This document shows, piece after piece, positions 1-5,451 of a DNA stretch of 5,451 nucleotides. Source of the stretch: Gammaproteobacteria bacterium RIFCSPHIGHO2_12_FULL_37_14 (GTDB lineage Bacteria; Pseudomonadota; Gammaproteobacteria; DSM-16500). Made by a program: the position numbers and the translations under genes. How positions within the stretch are numbered: the stretch's first letter is position 1; each line of letters starts with the position of its first letter. Where the stretch lies: the NCBI GenBank assembly GCA_001801485.1, contig MGXV01000048.1, positions 1 to 5,451 on the forward strand. Direction: 5' to 3'. Under the pieces are notes generated by a model that did not search any database, was not told the DNA's origin, and was given only the letters and a program-made list of their open reading frames with translations.

Positions 1-1383
1 TATCTCACCACTCATATTGGAAACAATTGGAATTGCAGGTCGCGACAAACTTATTTTATCTATCACCCTTTCAAATTTATCAAGAATAGGATCCATGGAT
101 GGAGAATGACCCGCTCTTGAAACATTTATTTTTCTTGTTTTAATTTTTTGGTTTTCAAAATAATCGCAAACTTCATTAACGCAATTTTTGTCTCCAGAAA
201 TAACAATCATATTTGGAGCGTTGTCCGTAGCAATAGAAATTTTTTCCTTATAATTTTTAATTGCTTCAAATATTTTTTCTTTTTCTGAAAATATTACTGC
301 CATTTGCACATCTGCAGAGAGTGTCTGCATTAATCTACCGCGTTCAAAAAGTATTTTTAATCCATCTTCAATGCTAAACACATCTGCAATGCAGGCTGCC
401 ATGTACTCACCTAAGCTATGGCCAATTAAGATGTTAGGTTTTATACCCCATGAGATCCAAAGTGTTGCTAATGCGATACAAATTGAAAACAACGCAAGCT
501 GCAAAAACAAAATATCATCTATTTCATTCAACAAACCATCAGAAGAAAATAAAATATTTTTTAGATTAATACCATAATTTTTTTCTAAAAATAAACTACA
601 TTTATCAATTATTTTCTGAAATGTTGGCTGCGTTTCATAAAGTCGTCTACCCATGTCAATATATTGCGAACCACCACCAGTAAATAGAAAGGCAATTTTT
701 TTCGTGTCATTTGTATTTTTTTTAAAATCAACCGAGCTAAATTTAAATAAGTATGTTTTGAGTTTCTTTATAGCGTCTTCTTTCGAATGAACAGCTATCG
801 CAAATCGATATTCAAAATGATTTCGTCCTGTATTTAATGTGTAACATACATCCGCAATATTTGTCTCAGTATCCTTTTCTAAAAAAACACAGTGTTTTCC
901 AATGAGTTCTCGAAGTGCCTTTTTAGTTCGGGCGCTTATTGTCAGTATATGCCAATCTCTTTCTTGTTCATTTTTCAGTTTTTTTAGATCAGAAATTTCT
1001 TGAAGAATGACGTGTGCGTTGGTACCACCAAGTCCAAAGGCACTAACACCAGCTCGACGAAAATCCTTTACTGCCCAATCAGTCGCTTCACTGGCTACGT
1101 AAAAAGGAGTGTCTTTAAAATTTATATTTGGGTTTTCTTTTTGAAAATGTAGCGTCTTAGGAATTTTTTTATTTTTTAAAGCAAGTACTGTTTTAATTAA
1201 TCCAGACATTCCAGATGCCCAACCAAGATGACCAAAGTTACTTTTAACGCTGCCAATTGCGCAAAAACTTTTTTTGGATGTGGAAAAAGCTTGCGTTAAA
1301 CCAGCTATTTCAATTGGATCTCCTAATGCAGTGGCAGTTCCATGCGTTTCGATATAACTTATCGTTTCGCAATCAACATCTGC
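1..1383 (-). pseudogene. Type I polyketide synthase fragment: C-terminal half of ketosynthase plus acyltransferase, 5' end cut off by an IS630 element
   Basis: The minus strand is open for 461 codons from the IS630 edge to the window edge, with no frameshift, and has no start before an in-frame TAA inside the IS end. It encodes part of a modular type I PKS, a cytosolic megasynthase. Residues 1 to about 125 are the C-terminal half of a ketosynthase: catalytic His14 in ETHGTAT, His52 in KSNFGHLGWASG, and the closing motif VSAFGLGGTNAHVIL. After a linker, residues from about 240 onward form an acyltransferase: FLFTGGGSQY, the nucleophile Ser323 in GHSLGEY, the RGRLMQ stretch, and probable catalytic His426 in SRAGHSPSMDP. 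The acyltransferase would load an extender unit from its CoA ester onto a carrier protein. The ketosynthase half with the active-site Cys is missing, so this copy cannot elongate a chain as it stands. The acyltransferase end and any later domains lie left of the window. The family is certain. Loss of function is inferred from the missing start and nucleophile. Confidence 0.93.
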
Positions 1384-1385
1384 TA

Positions 1386-1412
1386 TAGTAGGTAACCTAG
1401 CTTAGGTTACAA
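1386..1412 (+). repeat. Left terminal inverted repeat of the IS630 element
   Basis: This sequence pairs with the reverse complement of 2454-2480 with a single difference, at 1399 (A here, T in the other end). If the flanking TA is counted the match is 28 of 29. The inner part is itself a palindrome: GTAACCTA at 1392-1399, a 3-base spacer, then TAGGTTAC at 1403-1410. The end can therefore fold into a hairpin or bind a protein dimer. It is presumably the transposase recognition site. Confidence 0.92.
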
Positions 1413-1424
1413 TTCATTGATATT

Positions 1425-1430
1425 TATAAT
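1425..1430 (+). promoter_or_regulatory. Possible -10 box (TATAAT) for the IS630 transposase
   Basis: A perfect TATAAT lies 21 bases before the transposase ATG, in the short leader between the left inverted repeat and the gene. No good -35 match is present: the hexamer 17 bases upstream (1402-1407, TTAGGT) falls in the inverted repeat and matches TTGACA poorly. In such AT-rich DNA the match could be chance. No clear Shine-Dalgarno sequence precedes the ATG. Confidence 0.3.
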
Positions 1431-1451
1431 TTATTCCTGTATTATTTCATT

Positions 1452-2459
1452 ATGGATGGAAGAGCAATATCACATGAAGTATTAGAACATTTTAGATTTT
1501 CTGCAATAAATTTGCATCGAAAAAATATTCCTGTTGACGACATAGCAGATTCTTTTGGTGTAACTCGCCAAGCCGTTTATCGATGGATCAATAAAGCTAG
1601 AGAAGATGGAAAGCGCAGTTTAAAATCAATTAAATCACCAGGTCCAGATTTTTATTTAACAGAAAAACAAATTGCAAAATTATTATTAATGATTAGGAAG
1701 CCAGCATCTGAATTGGGATACTCAACTGATTTATGGTCTGGTCCGCGTATTCGTCATTTAATAAAACATGAATTTAAAATTAAATACCATCCAAAGCATA
1801 TGCCGCGGCTAATGAAAAATTTAGGACTTGAATTAAAATTTCCAGAGCGTAGAGCAATTGAGCAAGACCCAAAAGCATTACGCGAATGGAAAAATAAAAG
1901 ATTTCCAGAAATTCTAAAAACTGCTAAAAAGAAGCATGCTTTATTGTTTTATGCGGATGAAGCAATTATTTCACTCATACCGTATGTTGGAAAAACGTGG
2001 GCGTTTCCAAATAAAAAACCCATTGTTCGGGTATCTGGAAAACGAGGACAAAATATTGGAATCACTGCTGCTGTTAATCAACAAGGTAGAATGTGTTTTG
2101 AATTAACAAAAGAAAAAGAAAGATTTACAGCGAAGGTATTTATTAGATTTATTAAAAAAATGAAGAAAGAATTTCCAAAAAGAAATATTATTTTAATTGT
2201 CGATGGTGCGCCAACACATACGGCAGGTATAGTAGAAAAATTTGAAGAAGAAAATAAATCATGGATTCAAATAGAAATTTTACCAGCGTATTCTCCGGAA
2301 TTAAATCCAACAGAGAAGTCATGGCGTTTTTTGAAAACAAAAAAATTAGATGGGTCAATGGCAATAAATAAAGATGAGCTTCGTGACAAAACGAAAAAAC
2401 ATATCAGAGAAATTAAAAACGATAAAACAAGGATTGCATCATTCTTTGAGGATTTGTAA
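1452..2459 (+). CDS. IS630-family DDE transposase
   Basis: This 335-residue protein would cut the element at its inverted repeats and join it to TA target sites. An N-terminal helix-turn-helix (about residues 28-53, IADSFGVTRQAVYRWINKA) is the DNA-binding part, followed by a second helical region. The RNase H-like catalytic core carries Asp169 (FYADEA), Asp251 (IVDGAPTH) and Glu288 (SPELNPTEKSW), with 36 residues between the last two. These are the typical IS630 motifs, and the length is normal for the family in single-frame form. The ATG at 1452 is the first in frame after the left inverted repeat and stands just before the helical domain. No strong ribosome site is seen, as is common for transposases. 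The TAA stop lies inside the right inverted repeat. No frameshift or missing catalytic residue is visible, so the enzyme is probably functional. Confidence 0.95.
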   Translation: MDGRAISHEVLEHFRFSAINLHRKNIPVDDIADSFGVTRQAVYRWINKAREDGKRSLKSIKSPGPDFYLTEKQIAKLLLMIRKPASELGYSTDLWSGPRIRHLIKHEFKIKYHPKHMPRLMKNLGLELKFPERRAIEQDPKALREWKNKRFPEILKTAKKKHALLFYADEAIISLIPYVGKTWAFPNKKPIVRVSGKRGQNIGITAAVNQQGRMCFELTKEKERFTAKVFIRFIKKMKKEFPKRNIILIVDGAPTHTAGIVEKFEEENKSWIQIEILPAYSPELNPTEKSWRFLKTKKLDGSMAINKDELRDKTKKHIREIKNDKTRIASFFEDL

Positions 2460-2480
2460 CCTAAGCAAGGTTACCTACTA
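2454..2480 (-). repeat. Right terminal inverted repeat of the IS630 element
   Basis: This is the reverse complement of 1386-1412 with one mismatch. It contains its own imperfect palindrome, GTAACCT at 2456-2462 and AGGTTAC at 2468-2474, separated by 5 bases. The transposase stop codon TAA (2457-2459) is embedded in it, so the coding region runs into the transposition site with no spacer. Confidence 0.92.
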
Positions 2481-2481
2481 T

Positions 2482-2937
2482 ATGAATTTATTAATCATTG
2501 GCAAAACTGGATGTGGAAAAACCTATCTTGCTTGTGCATTGGCGCATAAGGCTTGTCTTTCAGGATTGACTTCAAAATACTATCGACTCGCGCGTTTATT
2601 TGAAGAATTAAAAATTGCTAAAGCCGGTGGCACATACCCAAATTTTTTGTCACAAATTGCAAAAATCGATTTGCTCATTTTAGATGATTGGGGTTTATCA
2701 CAACCTGACAGTGATCAACGAAAAGATTTGCTAGAAATTTTAGATGATCGTTATCAAAACAAATCCACGCTTATCACAAGTCAATTACCGATTGCACACT
2801 GGCATGAACATTTAAACGATGCAACGCTTGCAGATGCCATACTCGATCGTGTTGTACATAACAGTATGCGAATAGAATTACAGTGTGATGATTCTATGCG
2901 AAAACGAAAAAAATCTTTACAGACTAAAAGCTCTTAG
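2482..2937 (+). pseudogene. istB: IstB helper ATPase of an IS21-family element, N-terminus missing
   Basis: IstB is an AAA+ ATPase that selects target DNA and activates the IstA transposase. The remaining 151 residues begin at the IS630 boundary and run to the natural C-terminus. Counting from 2482, Walker A is GKTGCGKT at residues 7-14 and Walker B is LLILDD at 64-69. A sensor-like ITSQLP follows at about 98-103, the arginine-containing LADAILDRVVHN at about 116-127, and the family's basic tail SMRKRKK ends the protein. Full IstB proteins are about 250 residues, so roughly the first 100, including the DnaC-like N-terminal domain used for partner contact, are lost. The ATG at 2482 is accidental, created partly by the TA at the junction, and has no ribosome site. 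The same frame is open upstream to an ATG at 2374 inside the transposase gene, but that extension does not look like IstB. I judge it non-functional. Confidence 0.9.
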
Positions 2938-2945
2938 CAGATAAT

Positions 2946-3058
2946 GTTCGTGAGTTGATTATATCGTTCGATTAAATTAAGAATCAGTGTTCGAGTAAAA
3001 CCGGAATCACTGTTCGGCACGACATCGGAATCAATGTTCGGTTAGACCGGAATACGCA
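2946..3058 (+). repeat. Repeated terminal motifs of the IS21-family right end
   Basis: GTTCG occurs five times at almost one-helical-repeat-pair spacing: 2946, 2966, 2989, 3012 and 3036 (steps of 20, 23, 23 and 24 bases). The last three are parts of longer near-identical units, GAATCAGTGTTCG (2981-2993), GAATCACTGTTCG (3004-3016) and GAATCAATGTTCG (3028-3040). A final half unit, CCGGAATAC, lies at 3047-3055. IS21 elements are known to carry such arrays at their ends as transposase binding sites. The first two units are degenerate and keep only the core. This array explains the non-coding stretch after istB. Confidence 0.8.
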
Positions 3059-3362
3059 GTATCTGTTGAGTCTGCTCACATATCTCAACAATACATGGAG
3101 TTCTTGTAATAAATTCTGGCGTATAAGAAGGCAAGGTCTCTGTAAGAGTGCGACTAACAGCTTCATCATTCGGTGAATGCGTGCCCGCTTGTTTTCGCAA
3201 ATAAAAATATAATATGAATGCGATAGTCGTCAAAGACAAGACAACGGCGGCTACGATTTTATAATTGCGATTCGAGGATTTTTTTGTTTCTGCAGTCGTG
3301 ATGAGCGCATCAGTTTCATGCGGATCTTGTACACATACTTCTCTATCTTGATTTTGTAGCAT
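3042..3362 (-). CDS. Small protein with one membrane segment, function unknown, C-terminus altered by the IS21 end
   Basis: I do not recognise this 106-residue protein. The N-terminal 34 residues are polar and end in a basic patch (KKSSNRNYK). A single hydrophobic segment follows at about residues 35-55 (IVAAVVLSLTTIAFILYFYL), flanked by RK, and then a Ser/Thr/Pro-rich tail. By the positive-inside rule, weakly applied, the N-terminus would be cytoplasmic and the tail periplasmic. No cleavable signal peptide is evident. The gene reads in the same direction as rpoC, starts 73 bases beyond its stop and lies after a terminator, so it probably has its own promoter. I see no convincing one and no strong ribosome site (AGAAAA before the ATG). 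Only residues 1-101 are native. Codon 102 straddles the IS21 boundary at 3058/3059 and the last residues (RIPV, stop) come from the IS end. The original protein was probably longer. The coding call rests on composition and topology, without a family match. Confidence 0.6.
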   Translation of the reverse strand: MLQNQDREVCVQDPHETDALITTAETKKSSNRNYKIVAAVVLSLTTIAFILYFYLRKQAGTHSPNDEAVSRTLTETLPSYTPEFITRTPCIVEICEQTQQILRIPV

Positions 3363-3393
3363 TTTTCTATAATGTGCGGCAATGAGAAAATTC

Positions 3394-3413
3394 GCTCACC
3401 CTTCCGGGTGAGC
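3394..3413 (-). terminator. Rho-independent terminator behind rpoC
   Basis: A perfect 8-bp GC-rich stem (GCTCACCC / GGGTGAGC) closes a 4-base loop. On the minus strand it is followed by GAATTTTC, a short T run. It lies 22 bases after the rpoC stop codon, so it probably ends the rpoB-rpoC transcript. The T tract is weak, so some read-through into the small downstream gene is possible. On the plus strand the hairpin is followed by TTCTGTT, so weak action in that direction is also conceivable. Confidence 0.75.
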
Positions 3414-3435
3414 TTCTGTTCGGTGTGTGCCGTGC

Positions 3436-5451
3436 TTATTCTTCCGTCGATTTTTCTTGTGCTGCCGTTTCATTCGCAGAGGATTTCAATGCTTCGCTTA
3501 ACGCAAGCTCAATTTCATCTGACGTAATCGTTTTCACCGGCGCTGGCGCTTCTGCATTTAACAATGCCAACGCGTCTGCACGGCGTTTTTGATGGTAAGC
3601 GTAGCCTGTTCCTGCGGGAATTAAGCGACCAACAATAACGTTTTCTTTCAAACCGCGCAATTCATCACGTTTTCCAGCAACCGACGCACCTGTTAACACA
3701 CGTGTTGTTTCTTGGAATGATGCGGCAGAAATAAAAGATTCCGTTGCAAGCGATGCTTTTGTAATACCAAGCAGTAATGGTTGATACGTCGCCTTGATGC
3801 CGCCTTCTTTTTCAACGCGTGCGTTTTCAGTGCGAAGATCAATGTATTCCACTTGCTCGCCCTTTAAGAAAGCAGTGTCATGCGATTCCAGAATAACAAC
3901 CTTACGCAACATCTGACGAATAATCACTTCGATGTGTTTGTCGTTAATACGAACACCCTGGAGACGATAAACGTCTTGCACTTCATTGACGATATAGTTT
4001 GCTAAATTGCTAACACCCAGCAAACGCAAAATATCATGTGGATTGACAGGGCCATCAGCAATCACTTCACCGCGCGTCACTGATTCACCTTCAAACACAT
4101 TGACGCGACGCCATTTTGGAATCAACGCTTCAAATGTTGAACCATCTGCTGCGGTAATCACCAAACGGCCTTTGTCTTTTGTTTCTTTACCGAAGCTCAC
4201 AATTCCTGAAATTTCTGCAAGAATCGCAGCATCTTTTGGTGTGCGTGCTTCAAATAAATCGGCAACGCGTGGCAGACCGCCGGTGATGTCGCGTGTTTTT
4301 GAGGTTTCTTGCGGAATACGCGCGATGACGTCACCAATTGCGACATCCGCGCCATCTTCTTTTGCAATAAATGTACCTTCGGGCAAATAATATTGCGCGG
4401 GTACTTTGCCGCCTGCAAGTGTGATGTCGTTGCCTTTTTTGTCAACCAACTTCACCATCGCGCGCATTTCGCGGCCACCCTGGCCTTTTTGTTTTGCACC
4501 ACCGGTGACAACAATACTGCTTAATCCTGTGAGCTCATCTGTCTGACGTTTCATAGTGACGCCGTCAACAAGATCAATGAAACGCAATTTTCCACCGACT
4601 TCAGTGATGATCGGATGTGTGTGTGGATCCCATTGCGCAACAATTTGACCCGCTTTCACCTTGCCGCCATCAGCGATTGATAAAAGTGCACCATAAGGCA
4701 ATTTGTATTGTTCACGCTCAATACCAGATTGCTCATCATAAACAACCAATTCACCAGAACGCGATACCGTCACCAATTGGCCATTCGCATTTTGAATTGT
4801 TTTCATATTGTTTAATTTGATAACGCCATCTGCTTTTACCTGAACATTACTTGCTGCAGTAGAACGCGATGCCGCACCCCCGATATGGAAGGTACGCATG
4901 GTTAACTGTGTTCCGGGTTCACCGATCGACTGTGCCGCAACGACACCGACCGCTTCACCGATATTCACCAAATGCCCGCGACCCAAATCACGACCATAAC
5001 AAAGCGAACAAACACCATGTGTGTTTTCACACATAATGATTGAACGAACCATCACGCGGTCAACACTGTGTTTTTCCAACACGGCAACGCCGGATTCATC
5101 TAATAATGTATTTTCCGTGAAAAGCACTTCACCTGTTTTTGGATTAACCACGGGCGCTGCTAATACACGACCCAATACGCGTTCTTTTAATGGTTCAACG
5201 ATGTCACCACCTTCAATGTGTGGTTTCATTTCAATGCCATTTGTTGTTCCGCAATCAACGCTTGTAATTACCAAATCTTGCGCGACGTCAACCAAACGAC
5301 GTGTTAAGTAACCTGAGTTCGCGGTCTTTAACGCAGTATCTGCCAACCCTTTGCGCGCACCGTGAGTTGAAATAAAGTATTGCAATACACTCAAGCCTTC
5401 ACGGAAATTCGCAGTAATAGGTGTTTCGATAATGGTTGCATCTGGTTTCGA
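3436..5451 (-). CDS. rpoC: DNA-directed RNA polymerase subunit beta' (C-terminal 671 residues, start outside the window)
   Basis: RpoC is the largest catalytic subunit of RNA polymerase. The frame is open to the right edge. The upstream codons at 5395-5451 read [19 protein letters not shown], so the TTG at 5394 is an internal Leu and not a start. Counting from the window edge, the bridge helix region is [20 protein letters not shown] (about residues 27-46). The second zinc site is Cys67, Cys141, Cys148 and Cys151 (equivalents of E. coli C814, C888, C895, C898). The trigger loop is [18 protein letters not shown], with Met185 and His189 matching E. coli M932 and H936. A long insert after the trigger loop, as in gammaproteobacteria, is followed by the conserved C-terminal region ([48 protein letters not shown]) and an acidic variable tail. 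All residues expected for activity in this part are present. rpoB should lie to the right. A hairpin terminator follows the stop. Confidence 0.98.
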   Translation of the reverse strand, partial: SKPDATIIETPITANFREGLSVLQYFISTHGARKGLADTALKTANSGYLTRRLVDVAQDLVITSVDCGTTNGIEMKPHIEGGDIVEPLKERVLGRVLAAPVVNPKTGEVLFTENTLLDESGVAVLEKHSVDRVMVRSIIMCENTHGVCSLCYGRDLGRGHLVNIGEAVGVVAAQSIGEPGTQLTMRTFHIGGAASRSTAASNVQVKADGVIKLNNMKTIQNANGQLVTVSRSGELVVYDEQSGIEREQYKLPYGALLSIADGGKVKAGQIVAQWDPHTHPIITEVGGKLRFIDLVDGVTMKRQTDELTGLSSIVVTGGAKQKGQGGREMRAMVKLVDKKGNDITLAGGKVPAQYYLPEGTFIAKEDGADVAIGDVIARIPQETSKTRDITGGLPRVADLFEARTPKDAAILAEISGIVSFGKETKDKGRLVITAADGSTFEALIPKWRRVNVFEGESVTRGEVIADGPVNPHDILRLLGVSNLANYIVNEVQDVYRLQGVRINDKHIEVIIRQMLRKVVILESHDTAFLKGEQVEYIDLRTENARVEKEGGIKATYQPLLLGITKASLATESFISAASFQETTRVLTGASVAGKRDELRGLKENVIVGRLIPAGTGYAYHQKRRADALALLNAEAPAPVKTITSDEIELALSEALKSSANETAAQEKSTEE

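Larger units (their letters stand above)
1386..2480 (+). mobile_element. IS630-family insertion sequence, structurally complete
   Basis: The element is about 1.1 kb with one transposase gene between 27-bp terminal inverted repeats that differ at one base. Both ends are bordered by TA (1384-1385 and 2481-2482), the target duplication expected of IS630/Tc1-mariner elements, so the ends are placed just inside those dinucleotides. The outer bases read TATAG, so a shift of two bases cannot be excluded. The transposase frame is intact, so the element may be active. Its flanks do not match each other: on the left is a truncated PKS gene, on the right a truncated istB. The TA pair alone therefore does not prove a single clean insertion. 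The element is AT-rich like the PKS and unlike rpoC. Confidence 0.92.
2481..3058 (+). mobile_element. Right-end remnant of an IS21-family insertion sequence
   Basis: This remnant holds the last part of istB followed by the multiply repeated terminal sequence typical of IS21 elements. The right boundary is set at 3058 because the last repeat unit (CCGGAATAC) is followed by CA, the conserved terminal dinucleotide of this family. The left part, with istA, the start of istB and the left end, is missing and replaced at 2481 by the IS630 element. The remnant cannot move by itself. The expected short target duplication cannot be checked because only one end remains. On its right it abuts, and cuts, the small minus-strand gene. 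Confidence 0.85.

Noticed and set aside
371..577. A 68-codon plus-strand frame in the PKS region.
   Set aside because: It is antisense to the acyltransferase active-site region, whose minus-strand frame carries clear motifs.
1384..1451. A possible outward promoter in the IS630 left end (a TATAAA-like box on the minus strand) that could drive the PKS fragment.
   Set aside because: There is no recognisable -35 box, and the PKS frame has an in-frame stop at the IS end with no start codon and ribosome site nearby. AT-rich sequence gives such matches by chance.
2374..2937. A 187-codon plus-strand frame that starts inside the transposase gene and continues through the IS630 end into the istB fragment, like a fused protein.
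   Set aside because: The first 36 codons are an out-of-frame reading of the transposase C-terminus and the inverted repeat, and do not resemble an IstB N-terminus. Only the part from 2482 is real istB sequence.
2984..3169. A 61-codon minus-strand frame across the IS21 end.
   Set aside because: It overlaps the small membrane protein in another frame, and much of it is translated from the IS21 repeat array. It shows no protein-like features.
4007..5311. Several plus-strand frames and one alternative minus-strand frame of 67-127 codons (4007-4390, 4197-4445, 4309-4524, 4617-4820, 5021-5311).
   Set aside because: All lie within rpoC, whose frame is certain, and look like shadows of its codon use.
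5392..5394. A TTG that could be taken as the start of rpoC.
   Set aside because: The frame continues upstream to the window edge with conserved RpoC sequence ([11 protein letters not shown]), so this codon is an internal leucine.

Overview
The window is a patchwork of a housekeeping gene, a small gene next to it, remains of two insertion sequences and a broken polyketide synthase (PKS) gene. The right-hand 2 kb encodes the C-terminal part of RNA polymerase beta' (RpoC). Its sequence is of gammaproteobacterial type: it aligns from memory with E. coli RpoC from about residue 748 to the end, including the lineage-specific insert after the trigger loop. The organism is therefore probably a gammaproteobacterium. 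An insertion-sequence-rich, Legionellales-like lineage is possible, but that is only an impression.

Layout, left to right. (1) 1-1383, minus strand: an open reading frame with no start and no stop inside the window. It encodes the C-terminal half of a ketosynthase followed by most of an acyltransferase, so it is a piece of a modular type I PKS. (2) 1386-2480: a structurally complete IS630-family element with nearly identical terminal inverted repeats, TA on both sides and an intact 335-residue DDE transposase. (3) 2481-3058: the right-hand remnant of an IS21-family element, with the last 151 residues of its IstB helper ATPase and a ladder of repeated end motifs closing in CA. (4) 3042-3362, minus strand: a small one-membrane-segment protein of unknown function, whose C-terminus is cut by the IS21 end. 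(5) 3394-3413: a hairpin terminator behind rpoC. (6) 3436-5451, minus strand: rpoC, running off the right edge.

History suggested by the sequence. An IS21 element inserted into the small gene downstream of rpoC. Later an IS630 copy became the boundary between that IS21 remnant and a PKS gene. The two flanks of the IS630 element belong to unrelated truncated genes, so this is probably a rearrangement junction (recombination between IS630 copies, or an assembly join at a repeat) rather than a simple insertion. The PKS and both insertion sequences are visibly more AT-rich than rpoC, which fits acquired DNA placed beside a core operon. I see no RNA gene, CRISPR array or evidence for a new multigene system. 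The points worth following are the rearrangement junction, the cut PKS with an unusual acyltransferase motif, and the small membrane protein in the place where the str operon often follows rpoC.
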